From Candidatus Methylophosphatis roskildensis (GTDB lineage Bacteria > Pseudomonadota > Gammaproteobacteria > Burkholderiales > Rhodocyclaceae), in the NCBI GenBank assembly GCA_016708905.1, contig JADJEV010000005.1, positions 868,001 to 932,000 of the forward strand: 64,000 nucleotides of DNA, written 5' to 3'. A program made the translations under genes and the position numbers. This document shows positions 26,484 through 35,486 of the stretch, in pieces. Below the pieces are notes generated by a model. It was not told the origin of the DNA. It was given only the letters and a program-made list of their open reading frames with translations, and ran no database searches. Numbering within the stretch: position 1 is the first letter of the stretch; each line of letters opens with the position of its first letter.

Positions 26484-26927
26484 ATGCCCGTCGTCGTCCT
26501 CGCCTGCGTCGTACTCATCGCCCTGGCGACGGTGATTCACTACGAAGTGCTCGGCACGCTCAATGCGCGGCTGCCCGCGCTGGCGATTCCCAGCCGCAGC
26601 AAGCTGCTGGTGGTGATCTTCGCGGCCCTGGTCGCGCACGGACTCGAGATCGGCCTCTACGGGGCGGCGCAGTTCGCGCTGATCAAGTACATGGCGGTCG
26701 GTACGCTGACCGGCGCAGCCGGCTTTTCGCTGATCAACTGCCTGTATTTCTCGGCCGAGACCTATTCGTCGCTCGGCTTCGGCGACCTGACACCGACCGG
26801 ACCGATACGCCTGCTCGCCGGCGTCGAGGCGCTCAACGGACTGCTGCTGATCGGCTGGTCGGCCTCCTACGCCTATATCGCGATGGAGCGCTTCTGGAAT
26901 GCCGGAAGCGAAGATCGCCAAGCCTGA
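26484..26927 (+). CDS. Small two-helix potassium-channel-like protein
   Basis: A 147-aa inner-membrane protein with three hydrophobic helices and a pore-loop signature SSLGFGDLTPTG, close to the TxGFGD selectivity filter of potassium channels. It lacks any obvious cytoplasmic regulatory domain. Homologues are annotated as ion transport 2 domain proteins; ion selectivity has to be inferred. The start at 26484 gives the first membrane helix directly. Confidence 0.8.
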   Translation: MPVVVLACVVLIALATVIHYEVLGTLNARLPALAIPSRSKLLVVIFAALVAHGLEIGLYGAAQFALIKYMAVGTLTGAAGFSLINCLYFSAETYSSLGFGDLTPTGPIRLLAGVEALNGLLLIGWSASYAYIAMERFWNAGSEDRQA

Positions 26928-26970
26928 GGCGCCGGCTTGCAGCGCTTCCCCAATGGCATACCTCCAGAAT

Positions 26971-27037
26971 CCGCATGGATACTGGCTTGCAGCCTTGCAT
27001 CCCGGAAGATCGCCATTCCATGCGGCTCTCCGGGCAG
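26971..27037. repeat. Dispersed intergenic repeat, copy near 27.0 kb
   Basis: The best-preserved copy: it opens with CCGCATGGATACTGG and closes with CCATTCCATGCGGCTCTCC, so its ends CCGCATGGA/TCCATGCGG are inverted. It lies in the 326-base gap before the DUF2330 gene. The only other structure seen in the gap is a CGAGCG-CCAG-CGCTCG hairpin at 27095-27110. Confidence 0.6.
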
Positions 27038-27253
27038 TATCGAATCACTGTGCCGGCCGACATGACGTCGGCCCGGTGGTCGAGCCAGGGTAGTCGAGCG
27101 CCAGCGCTCGCACAGCGAGTACAACATCCAGGTGCGCGGGCTGCCTTGATGCTCGCGGCGCCAAAAAAGGGCCGCCGGCGATCGGCACAACGTTTAACCC
27201 CGTGCGGCAGGCGGCAGCGTTGAAATGCACATCCTCATCACAAGGGAGTTGCC

Positions 27254-28663
27254 ATGTTCGCCTCGATCCGTGCGGCAGCAGTCGCTGTCGCGATTGCCGC
27301 CAGCGTTTTTGCCAGCCACCCGGCCCACGCCTTTTGTGGCTTCTATGTCGGCCGCGCCGACGCCAGCCTGTTCAACGAAGCCTCGCAGGTGATCATGGTG
27401 CGCGACGGCACCCACACCGTGATCAGCATGCAAAACGACTACAAGGGCGACGCCAAGGAGTTCGCCCTGGTGGTGCCGGTGCCGCAGGTGCTGCAGCGCG
27501 GCCAGATCAATGTCGGCGAGCGCAAGCTGTTCGAGCACATCGACGCCTACTCGGGACCGCGGCTGGTCGAGTATTTCGACCCCGATCCGTGCGCACGGGC
27601 CGAGCGCGACAGAATGCTGGAGTCCGCGCCACGGCCGGCCACGGCCGGCGCAGCGCCAGCGCCCCGGCGCGAGAAGGCACTCGGCGTCACCGTGGAAGCG
27701 CAATACACGGTCGGCGAGTACGACATCGCGATTCTCTCTGCCAGGGAATCCGATGGCCTGGAAACCTGGCTGACGCAGAATGGCTACCGCATTCCGAGCG
27801 GCGCCGCCAAGGCACTCGCCCCCTACATCCGGCAGAACATGAAGTTCTTCGTCGCCAAGGTCAATCTGGTCGAGCGCGCGAAGACCGGGCTGACCTGGCT
27901 GCGCCCGCTGCAGTTCGCTTTCGACAGCGAGAAGTTCATGTTGCCGATCCGCCTCGGCATGGTCAATGCGCAGGGGCCGCAGGATCTGGTGATCTACCTG
28001 ATGACCCGGAACGGTCGCGTCGAGACCACCAACTACCGCACCGTCAAGCTGCCCGCCAACATGGATGTGCCGGTGTATCTGAAAGACGAGTTTCCTGCCT
28101 TCTACAAGTCGCTGTTCGACACCCAGGCCAAGCGCGAGAACCTGCGCGCGGTATTCACCGAGTATGTGTGGAACATGAGCTGGTGCGACCCCTGTGCCGC
28201 CGACCCGCTGTCGCCCGAGGAACTGCGCCAGGCCGGCGTGTTCTGGCTCGACGGCGACGCGGGCGCCACGCCATCCTCGCCACCGATCGCGCCGTTGCCG
28301 ACCAGCGTCATGCCGCGCCGCATGCCGACGCCGGGCGGCGCGCAGCCGGTGATCCTGACCCGCCTGCATGTGCGCTATGCACCGGACACCTTTCCCGAGG
28401 ATCTGATGTTCCAGCAGACCAAGGACCGCGAGAACTTCCAGGCGCGCTACGTCCTGCGTCATGCGTGGAAGGGCAATCCGGATGCCTGCCCGCAAGCGCG
28501 CGGCTACTTCGAGTCGGTCGCCCGGCGGCAGGAGAAGGAGGCGCAGACGCTGGCCTCGCTGACCAACTGGCGGATCGAGGACATCCGCGGCAAGATGAGC
28601 CTCAAGGCGCCGGCCAAGCGCGAGTGGTGGGACGGGCTGTGGAAACAGGGGCTGGCGTGGTGA
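27254..28663 (+). CDS. DUF2330 secreted protein
   Basis: A 469-aa exported protein with a signal peptide (MFASIRAAAVAVAIAASVFA..., cleaved after AHA before FCGFYVG). The DUF2330 family hallmarks are CGFYVGRADASLFNEASQV, ALVVPVPQVLQRGQI and a later WCDPCAAD. Cysteines in FCGFY, DPCAR, SWCDPCAA and DACPQ could form disulfides. The function is unknown. Its stop overlaps the GTG of the RnfD-like gene (GTGA), so the two probably work together at the inner-membrane face. Confidence 0.87.
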   Translation: MFASIRAAAVAVAIAASVFASHPAHAFCGFYVGRADASLFNEASQVIMVRDGTHTVISMQNDYKGDAKEFALVVPVPQVLQRGQINVGERKLFEHIDAYSGPRLVEYFDPDPCARAERDRMLESAPRPATAGAAPAPRREKALGVTVEAQYTVGEYDIAILSARESDGLETWLTQNGYRIPSGAAKALAPYIRQNMKFFVAKVNLVERAKTGLTWLRPLQFAFDSEKFMLPIRLGMVNAQGPQDLVIYLMTRNGRVETTNYRTVKLPANMDVPVYLKDEFPAFYKSLFDTQAKRENLRAVFTEYVWNMSWCDPCAADPLSPEELRQAGVFWLDGDAGATPSSPPIAPLPTSVMPRRMPTPGGAQPVILTRLHVRYAPDTFPEDLMFQQTKDRENFQARYVLRHAWKGNPDACPQARGYFESVARRQEKEAQTLASLTNWRIEDIRGKMSLKAPAKREWWDGLWKQGLAW

Positions 28664-29529
28664 GCGCTGCGCGTGCCGTTGGGTGGGCCGCCAGGCTGCG
28701 CGGTCTGGATGCGCGCCTCTATCAGATCGCCTTTCAGGCCACCCTGCTCGGCATCGGCGTGGTCGCGCGCGATTTCACCCTGCGCTGGGAGCAGATGGCG
28801 CTGGCCTTCGCCGCCGGGCTGGCGACACAGGTCTTGTGGACGCGCGGCCTCGGCCTGCGGCGGGTCGGCGTGCTGAGTGCGCTGATCACCTGCTTCGGCC
28901 TGTCGCTGCTGCTGCGCGCCGACAGCCTGTGGGTGCATCCGCTGGCGGCCGCGCTGGCGCTTTCGGCCAAGTTCATCGTGCGCGTCGATGGCAAGCATCT
29001 GTTCAACCCGGCCAACCTGGGTGTCATCATCGGCATCGGGCTGCTGCCCGGCGCCTGGGTGTCGCCGGGACAGTGGGGCAACGATCTGGCCTATGCCGTG
29101 TGGCTGGTCGCTCTCGGCGGCATAGTGACGCAACGCGCGCGCCGCTGGGACATCAGTTGGATCTTCCTGGCGTTCTGGCTCGGGCTGGTGGCGCTACGGG
29201 TGGCCTGTCTCGGCCAGCCGTGGGCGATCTGGTGGCACCAGTTGGGCAGCGGGGCGCTGCTGCTGTTCGCCTTCTTCATGATCTCCGACCCGATGACGAT
29301 TCCCAATCGCCCGTCGGCACGCGCCCTGTACGCGCTGCTCGTGGCCTCGATCGCCTTCTGGTGGCAGTTCGTCCTGTTCCAGCCGAATGCGCTGATGTGG
29401 GCGCTGTTTCTCGCCACACCGCTGGTGCCGCTGCTCGACTACTGGCTACCCGGGCAGCGTTTCGCCTGGCAGCAGCCGGCCTCGTCGCCACTTCCCGACA
29501 AACGTCTTGGCGACCCGGCTGTGGGTTAG
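28660..29529 (+). CDS. RnfD/NqrB-like membrane protein
   Basis: A 289-aa inner-membrane protein with about eight to ten helices. The block HLFNPANLGVIIGIGLLPGAW matches the RnfD/NqrB family, and FFMISDPMTIPNRPSARALYA aligns with the flavin-binding region, where a Thr normally carries covalent FMN. No other Rnf or Nqr subunit is nearby, so it is probably a stand-alone relative that works with the DUF2330 protein. The start is GTG at 28660. Confidence 0.82.
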   Translation: MSAARAVGWAARLRGLDARLYQIAFQATLLGIGVVARDFTLRWEQMALAFAAGLATQVLWTRGLGLRRVGVLSALITCFGLSLLLRADSLWVHPLAAALALSAKFIVRVDGKHLFNPANLGVIIGIGLLPGAWVSPGQWGNDLAYAVWLVALGGIVTQRARRWDISWIFLAFWLGLVALRVACLGQPWAIWWHQLGSGALLLFAFFMISDPMTIPNRPSARALYALLVASIAFWWQFVLFQPNALMWALFLATPLVPLLDYWLPGQRFAWQQPASSPLPDKRLGDPAVG

Positions 29530-29540
29530 AATGTCGGTCC

Positions 29541-29993
29541 ATGCATGCATCACATCATGCCGTTGCGAGCAGCGCGCGCCGGCAATTCGAGATCCCCGTT
29601 CGCGTTTACTACGAAGATACCGATGCCGGTGGCGTCGTGTATTACGCGAACTACCTGCGCTTTCTCGAGCGCGCGCGAACGGAGTGGCTGCGCCATATCG
29701 GTTTCGAGCAGCAGAAGATCATCGACGAGCAGCACCTGGTATTCGTGGTCAAACGCATCGAAGCCGATTACCACGCCCCCGGACGGCTCGATGACGAACT
29801 TCGCGTCGAAGTCGCAGTCGACCGGCTGGGCAATGCCAGCCTGGTATTCGCGCAGCGCGTGTTTCGCGATATGCAGGTCTTGCTGGACGCGCGGGTCACG
29901 GTGGTCTGCGTCGACATCCGGCGCATGAAGCCCGCACCGATACCGGCGCCGATGCGTGCAAAACTCGAAGAAACCATGAAGGCCGCTGCATGA
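29541..29993 (+). CDS. ybgC: Acyl-CoA thioesterase YbgC
   Basis: A 150-aa hotdog-fold thioesterase of the Tol-Pal cluster. The catalytic loop is VYYEDTDAGGVVYYANYLRF. YbgC hydrolyses short- or medium-chain acyl-CoA or acyl-ACP and is tied to phospholipid metabolism. The stop overlaps the tolQ ATG. The ATG at 29541 is the first in frame. Confidence 0.94.
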   Translation: MHASHHAVASSARRQFEIPVRVYYEDTDAGGVVYYANYLRFLERARTEWLRHIGFEQQKIIDEQHLVFVVKRIEADYHAPGRLDDELRVEVAVDRLGNASLVFAQRVFRDMQVLLDARVTVVCVDIRRMKPAPIPAPMRAKLEETMKAAA

Positions 29994-30667
29994 ACGTAAC
30001 CCAAGACATGTCGATCCTGTCGCTGATCGTCAACGCCAGCCTGGTGGTCAAGCTGGTGATGGCGCTGCTGGTGGTGGTTTCCCTGATGTCGTGGTACTGG
30101 ATCTTCCGCAAGTGGTTCGCCATCCGCGTCCAGCGCAGCAAGACCGATCGTTTCGAGCGCGATTTCTGGAGCGGCGGCGACCTGGTGGCCCTCTACCAGA
30201 GCGCGCGCAACGACCGCCACGGCAGCGGCAGCCTGGAACGCATCTTCGAAGCGGGCTTCGGCGAATTCAACAAGCTGCGCGGGCAGAAGACCCACGACGG
30301 GGCGTCGATCGTCGATGGCGCGCGCCGTGCGATGCGCGCCACCTACCAGCGCGAACTCGACGACCTCGAGGCGCATCTGGCCTTTCTCGCCTCGGTCGGC
30401 TCGGTCAGCCCCTATGTCGGCCTGTTCGGCACGGTGTGGGGCATCATGCACGCGTTTCGCGGCCTGAGTAACGTCGGCCAGGCCACCCTGGCCACCGTCG
30501 CGCCGGGCATCGCCGAGGCACTGGTGGCCACGGCGATCGGCCTGTTCGCGGCGATTCCGGCGGTGGTGGCCTACAACCGTTATGCTCACGACATCGACCG
30601 CACGGCGATCCGCTGGGAGAGCTTCATGGAAGAGTTCTCCAACATCCTGCAGCGGCAGATGAAGTAG
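29990..30667 (+). CDS. tolQ: Tol-Pal proton-channel subunit TolQ
   Basis: A 225-aa inner-membrane protein with three helices (about 12-35, 130-152 and 165-190). The motif SPYVGLFGTVWGIMHAF is diagnostic for TolQ/ExbB/MotA. With TolR it forms the proton-driven motor that energises TolA during cell-envelope constriction. Confidence 0.97.
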   Translation: MNVTQDMSILSLIVNASLVVKLVMALLVVVSLMSWYWIFRKWFAIRVQRSKTDRFERDFWSGGDLVALYQSARNDRHGSGSLERIFEAGFGEFNKLRGQKTHDGASIVDGARRAMRATYQRELDDLEAHLAFLASVGSVSPYVGLFGTVWGIMHAFRGLSNVGQATLATVAPGIAEALVATAIGLFAAIPAVVAYNRYAHDIDRTAIRWESFMEEFSNILQRQMK

Positions 30668-30683
30668 GGACGGATCGCCCGCG

Positions 30684-31091
30684 ATGCGCCAACGCCGCCT
30701 GATGAACGAGATCAACGTCGTGCCCTACATCGACGTGATGCTGGTGCTGCTGGTGATTTTCATGGTCACTGCGCCGATGATCCAGCAGACCGGCTCGGTC
30801 GACCTGCCGACGGTCGGCAAGCTGCCGAATCCGCCGACGCAGTCGCTGCAGGTGACGGTGAAGGCCGACAAGTCGCTGGAGTTGCGGGATATCGGTCGCG
30901 GCAAGGAGAGCGAGAAGCTCACGCGAGACCAGTTGATCGACAGATTGCGGTCGGCGCTCTCGCGCGATGCGCAGGTGGCCGTGGCGATCGCCGCCGACAA
31001 GAGCGTCCGCTATGAGGAGGTCATTGGCGCGATGGACGCGGTCAAGGGCGCAGGCATCACCCGCGTGGGCCTGATCGTCGGGCAGAAATGA
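30684..31091 (+). CDS. tolR: Tol-Pal proton-channel subunit TolR
   Basis: A 135-aa protein with an N-terminal cytoplasmic tail, one membrane helix bearing the essential Asp (NVVPYIDVMLVLLVIFMV) and a periplasmic domain ending VGLIVGQK. It works with TolQ. The TGA overlaps the tolA ATG. Confidence 0.97.
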   Translation: MRQRRLMNEINVVPYIDVMLVLLVIFMVTAPMIQQTGSVDLPTVGKLPNPPTQSLQVTVKADKSLELRDIGRGKESEKLTRDQLIDRLRSALSRDAQVAVAIAADKSVRYEEVIGAMDAVKGAGITRVGLIVGQK

Positions 31092-31915
31092 GCGAACTGG
31101 CTGCACCGCGGGCGTTCGGCAACGGCCCGCAGCCGGGCAAGAACGCCTCGATCGCGCTGACCGCGCTGGTGCATGGCCTGCTTGCGCTGTTTCTGTTCTA
31201 CGGTATCAACTGGCAGACGCGGCCGAACGAGTTTTCGAATATCGAACTGTACTCGGCACCGCCGGCCGTGGCCCCGCCGCCGCCGGTCGAGCGAGCGGTG
31301 GCGAAACCCGAGCCGCGTGTGGAGCCAAGACCGGAACCCAAACCCGAACCCAAACCGGAGATCAAGCCGGAACCGAAGCCGGAGGTCGCGATCAAGGAGA
31401 AGCCGAAGCCCGAGCCCAAGCCCAAGCCGGTGGAGAAGCCGCCGGTCAAGGAAATGCCGACAGAGAAGCCGCAACCGAAACCCGACGCGCGCGAAATCGA
31501 GCGCAAGCGACTGGAAGAAGAACTGTCCAGGGAGACCTCGCGCATCGAGCGGCAGAAGCGGCAGGCGACCCAGACCGCCGCGCTGGACAGCGAACTGGCG
31601 AGACTGGGCGAAGCCAGGGCGCATGCCGCCGCGGGCAAGGCGCTTGCTTCGTGGATCGACAAGATCAAGCTCAAGGTCGGTGGCAACGTGATCGCGCCGC
31701 CCGGGCTGAACGGCAATCCGGAAGCGGAATTCGCCGTCTCGCTGCTGCCCGACGGCGGACTGATCGAGGTGAAGCTGAAGAAGTCGAGCGGGAACAAGGC
31801 GCTCGACGAGGCAATCGAACGAGCCATTCGCAAGTCCGACCCGCTGCCGCGACCCGACGATCCGGGCGTGTTTCAGCGGGAACTCAATCTCAAGATCCGG
31901 CCCTACCCCGCCTGA
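31088..31915 (+). CDS. tolA: Tol-Pal energy transducer TolA
   Basis: A 275-aa protein anchored by one N-terminal helix (ALTALVHGLLALFLFYGI). A long Pro/Lys/Glu-rich stretch (about 70-145, repeated KPEPKPEP units) and a helical Arg/Glu segment follow. The C-terminal TonB-like domain (about 180-275, VSLLPDGGLIEVKLKKSSG) contacts TolB and Pal. It spans the periplasm. Confidence 0.94.
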   Translation: MSELAAPRAFGNGPQPGKNASIALTALVHGLLALFLFYGINWQTRPNEFSNIELYSAPPAVAPPPPVERAVAKPEPRVEPRPEPKPEPKPEIKPEPKPEVAIKEKPKPEPKPKPVEKPPVKEMPTEKPQPKPDAREIERKRLEEELSRETSRIERQKRQATQTAALDSELARLGEARAHAAAGKALASWIDKIKLKVGGNVIAPPGLNGNPEAEFAVSLLPDGGLIEVKLKKSSGNKALDEAIERAIRKSDPLPRPDDPGVFQRELNLKIRPYPA

Positions 31916-31957
31916 CTCGGGGATGCGCCGGCCTGTAACGAAAACGAAAGGTTCCTG

Positions 31958-33235
31958 ATGAGCAAAGCCATGACCAAACTGCGATGCACTGTGGCGCTGT
32001 TGCTCGGCCTGTTGGTGCTGCCGGCCTTTGCCCAGCTCACCATCGAGATCACCGGCACCGGTGCCAGCCGCATACCGGTCGCGATCGCCTCGTTCGAAGG
32101 CGAGAATCTGCTGCCCAAAGGCGTGACCGACGTGGTCCGCAGCGATCTCGAACGCAGCGGCCTGTTCAAGCTGGTGCCGGCACCGGGCGCGCTCGGCGAG
32201 ACCGCCGCGGTTGACGCGGGCGAGTGGAAATCGCGCGGCGCCGACGCGCTGGCGATCGGCACCGTCGCGGCGGCCGGCGATCGCTTCGAGGTGCGCTTTC
32301 GCCTCCATGACATCGTCAAGGCAGCGCAGTTGGGCGGCCTGAGTGTGTCGATGAGCGCCGCGCAGAATCGCGCGACCGGACACAAGATCGCCGACTTCAT
32401 CTACGAGAAGCTGATCGGCGAGCCGGGCGCGTTTTCCACCCGCATCGCCTATGTGGTGAAGTCGGGTCCGCGTTACGAACTCCAGGTCGCCGATGCGGAC
32501 GGCATGAATCCGCAAACCGCGCTGTCCTCGCGCGAGCCGATCATCTCGCCCTCCTGGTCGCCCGACGGGACACGGCTCGCCTACGTGTCGTTCGAGCAGA
32601 AAAAACCGGTGGTCTACGTCCATTCGGTCTACACGTCGAAGCGCATCGTGGCGGCCAATTTCAAGGGTTCGAACAGCGCGCCGGCTTGGTCGCCGGACGG
32701 ACGCAAGCTGGCCGTCGTGCTGACCAAGGATGCTGGCTCGCAGATGTACACGCTCAATGCCGACGGATCGGGCGTGCAGCGGCTGGCCTCGTCGGCCGGC
32801 ATCGACACCGAGCCGACCTACTCCCCCGACGGTGCCTACATCTACTTCACCTCGGATCGCGGCGGCGCGCCACAGATCTACCGGATTTCCGCCAGCGGCG
32901 GCGACGCCCAGCGCGTGACCTTCGACGGCAACTACAATGTCAGCCCGCGCCTGTCGCCCGACGGCAAAAGCCTCGTCTATGTCACCCGCAACGGCGGCCG
33001 TTTCCAGGTCGCCTTGATGGACCTGGCCACCCGCCAGACCCAGATTCTCACAGATTCGGCCAAGGACGAGTCGCCGAGCTTCGCGCCCAACGGGCGTATG
33101 ATCCTGTATGCATCCGAGATCGGCGGGCGCGGCGTACTTGCCGCGGTGTCGACCGACGGGCGCATCAAGCAGAAGCTTAGCGTCGCTGCGGCCGATGTCC
33201 GGGAACCTGCTTGGGGTCCGCTGCCGAAAAAGTAG
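31958..33235 (+). CDS. tolB: Periplasmic beta-propeller protein TolB
   Basis: A 425-aa secreted protein with a signal peptide ending near LPAFA. An N-terminal alpha/beta domain (about 25-165) precedes a six-bladed WD40-like propeller with the repeated SPSWSPDGTRLAYVS, APAWSPDGRKLAVV and EPTYSPDGAYIYFTS motifs. It binds Pal and the TolA C-terminus. Confidence 0.97.
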   Translation: MSKAMTKLRCTVALLLGLLVLPAFAQLTIEITGTGASRIPVAIASFEGENLLPKGVTDVVRSDLERSGLFKLVPAPGALGETAAVDAGEWKSRGADALAIGTVAAAGDRFEVRFRLHDIVKAAQLGGLSVSMSAAQNRATGHKIADFIYEKLIGEPGAFSTRIAYVVKSGPRYELQVADADGMNPQTALSSREPIISPSWSPDGTRLAYVSFEQKKPVVYVHSVYTSKRIVAANFKGSNSAPAWSPDGRKLAVVLTKDAGSQMYTLNADGSGVQRLASSAGIDTEPTYSPDGAYIYFTSDRGGAPQIYRISASGGDAQRVTFDGNYNVSPRLSPDGKSLVYVTRNGGRFQVALMDLATRQTQILTDSAKDESPSFAPNGRMILYASEIGGRGVLAAVSTDGRIKQKLSVAAADVREPAWGPLPKK

Positions 33236-33281
33236 CACGGAACACCCGACCATCCTTTTGCTTTTTTGACGGAGGAACACC

Positions 33282-33827
33282 ATGAACAAGATAGTCCCCG
33301 CCCTGCTCGCCGCCTTGCTGCTTGCTGCCTGCGGTTCCACCCCCAAGACCGGCGCCGGCCCCGGCGCGACGATCGAGGATCGCACGCCGGGTGCGGGCAC
33401 GTCGTCGTCCGACGGCTCGATCCAGACCATTACTCCGGACGCGCCCACCGGCTCGCCGCTGGCGATCCTCAAGGATCCGCGCAGCATCCTGTCCAAGCGC
33501 AGCGTCTATTTCGACTTCGACAGCTACGTGATCAGGGACGAGCACAAGGCCCTGGTCGAAGCGCATGGCAAGTTCCTGCGCGAGCATCCGGAGATCAAGA
33601 TGCTGATCCAGGGCAATGCCGACGAACGCGGCTCGCGCGAGTACAACCTCGCCCTCGGCCAGAAGCGCGCCGAAGCGGTGCGCAAGGCGCTGACGCTGCT
33701 GGGCGCCAAGGACGCGCAGATCGAGGCGGTGAGCCTGGGTGAGGAAAAGGCCAAGAACAGCGGCCACGACGAAGCGGCCTGGGCCGAGAACCGCCGCGGC
33801 GACATGCTCTATTCGGGCGAGTTCTGA
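33282..33827 (+). CDS. pal: Peptidoglycan-associated lipoprotein Pal
   Basis: A 181-aa outer-membrane lipoprotein. The lipobox is LLAAC, with the acylated Cys at about residue 19. The OmpA-like peptidoglycan-binding domain carries VYFDFDSYVI, IQGNADERGSREYNLALGQKRA. A good GGAGGA ribosome binding site precedes the ATG. It completes the Tol-Pal trans-envelope link. Confidence 0.97.
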   Translation: MNKIVPALLAALLLAACGSTPKTGAGPGATIEDRTPGAGTSSSDGSIQTITPDAPTGSPLAILKDPRSILSKRSVYFDFDSYVIRDEHKALVEAHGKFLREHPEIKMLIQGNADERGSREYNLALGQKRAEAVRKALTLLGAKDAQIEAVSLGEEKAKNSGHDEAAWAENRRGDMLYSGEF

Positions 33828-33914
33828 TCGCAGCGGGACGGCGCCCCCTCAGGTGCCGTCCCGTCGCGTGCCGTGGCCCCCGATGACTCCCGAACCTCCC
33901 GACCGATCGCCATC

Positions 33915-34679
33915 ATGAACCTCAGACGATCCGCCCTCGCAATTCTGCTGGCAGCCAGCGCAGTTTCCCCGGCCCGTGCCGGCATGTTCGACGATGAGGA
34001 AGCACGCGCGCGCATCGAGGCACTCAAGCGCGAAACCACCGCACGTTTCGAGCGCATGGAAGCCACCCAGCGACAGCAGATCGAGTTCGCCAACCAGCTC
34101 GAACTGGTGCGTCAGGACATGGCCAAACTGCGCGGCCAGATCGAAGTGCTGACCTACGAACTCGAGTCCGCGCAAAAACGGCAGAAGGATTTCTACGTCG
34201 ACCTGGACGACCGCTTGCGCAAACTCGAGACTGCCGCGCAGGAACAACACGCCAAGGCGGCTGCCGGATCACCCACTGCCACCACTTCCACGCCGAAGGT
34301 CGATCCGGCCGAGGAGAGCCGTGACTACGAGGCGGCCCTGACCCTGCTCAAGGGCGGCAAGTATCGCGACGCGGGCAACGCCTTCGAGGGCTTCGTCGGC
34401 AAGTACCCGGACAGCCAGTTTCTCGCATCGGCCAACTACTGGGCCGGCAGCGCTTTCTATCAGGGGCGCGATTATGCCAAGGCCAACAACTTCTTCGGCA
34501 AGGTCGCGTCGAGTTGGCCGAACGATGCCCGCGCACCCGATGCGATGCTGGGTCTGGCCAATGCGCAAGCCGACGCAGGCGACGCCAAGGCTGCGAAGGC
34601 GACCCTGCAATCGCTGCTCAGCAAGTACCCGTCGAGCAATGCGGCGCAGGTCGCCAAGCAGCGGCTGGCGAAGAAATAG
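33915..34679 (+). CDS. cpoB: Cell division coordinator CpoB (YbgF)
   Basis: A 254-aa periplasmic protein. It has a signal peptide (MNLRRSALAILLAASAVSPARA), an N-terminal trimerising coiled coil (about 25-90) and a C-terminal domain of TPR-like repeats (YEAALTLLKGGKYRDAGNAF, LASANYWAGSAFYQGRDYAKA). It links Tol-Pal activity to septal peptidoglycan synthesis. The ATG at 33915 fits the signal peptide; a frame from 33873 adds 14 unlikely residues. Confidence 0.95.
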   Translation: MNLRRSALAILLAASAVSPARAGMFDDEEARARIEALKRETTARFERMEATQRQQIEFANQLELVRQDMAKLRGQIEVLTYELESAQKRQKDFYVDLDDRLRKLETAAQEQHAKAAAGSPTATTSTPKVDPAEESRDYEAALTLLKGGKYRDAGNAFEGFVGKYPDSQFLASANYWAGSAFYQGRDYAKANNFFGKVASSWPNDARAPDAMLGLANAQADAGDAKAAKATLQSLLSKYPSSNAAQVAKQRLAKK

Positions 34680-34714
34680 CACCGGGCGCATGCGAACGCA
34701 TGCGCCGCAGCGGC

Positions 34715-35398
34715 ATGGCCGAGCATCGCGATGAGACCGGGCAAGGCGCGCCGGCGGCGACACGGTTGCGCCTGACCGAGATCTTCTTCTCCCTGCAGGG
34801 TGAAACCAGCCGCGCCGGCTTGCCGACGGTATTCGTCCGGCTCACCGGCTGCCCCTTGCGCTGCGTCTGGTGCGACACGGCCTACGCCTTTCAGGGCGGC
34901 GAGTCCGCCAGCGTGAGCGAGATTCTTGGACGGGTCGGCGCCTTCGCAGCGCGCCAGGTTTGCGTAACAGGCGGCGAGCCGCTGGCGCAGAGGGGCTGTC
35001 TCGACCTGCTCACCGCGCTGTGCGATGCCGGCTACTCGGTCTCGCTCGAGACCAGCGGTGCGATCGACCTGGCCGGCGTCGATCCGCGGGTGTCGAAAGT
35101 GATGGACTTGAAGGCACCCGGCTCGGGCGAACAGGGGAAAAACCGCTGGGACAACATCGGCCTGCTCGACAGCCGCGACGAACTCAAGTTCGTGCTGGCC
35201 GACCGGGCGGACTACGAGTGGGCGCGCGAGATGCTGGAGAGCCGTGATCTGGCCTCGATCTGCCCGGTGCTGTTTTCGCCGGTCGCCGACAGCCTTACGC
35301 CGGCCGACCTTGCGCAATGGATACTCGACGACCGCCTGCCGGTGCGCATGCAGATCCAGTTGCACAAGGTGATCTGGGGCAACACGCCAGGGCGCTGA
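34715..35398 (+). CDS. queE: 7-carboxy-7-deazaguanine synthase QueE
   Basis: A radical-SAM enzyme of the queuosine pathway that converts 6-carboxytetrahydropterin to 7-carboxy-7-deazaguanine. About 227 aa. The cluster motif is CPLRCVWCDT, preceded by IFFSLQGETSRAGLPTVFVR, and VCVTGGEPL binds SAM. The start could be ATG 34715 or ATG 34700. queC follows, so two steps of preQ0 formation are together; queD and queF are not in the window. Confidence 0.95.
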   Translation: MAEHRDETGQGAPAATRLRLTEIFFSLQGETSRAGLPTVFVRLTGCPLRCVWCDTAYAFQGGESASVSEILGRVGAFAARQVCVTGGEPLAQRGCLDLLTALCDAGYSVSLETSGAIDLAGVDPRVSKVMDLKAPGSGEQGKNRWDNIGLLDSRDELKFVLADRADYEWAREMLESRDLASICPVLFSPVADSLTPADLAQWILDDRLPVRMQIQLHKVIWGNTPGR

Positions 35399-35486
35399 CA
35401 GCCGACATCGGCCGATTCGCGGCCCGGAGTGTTCCGCAACCGCGCTGCCGGGTATAGTCCGCATCACCCCTCAGACGGAGCCCGGC

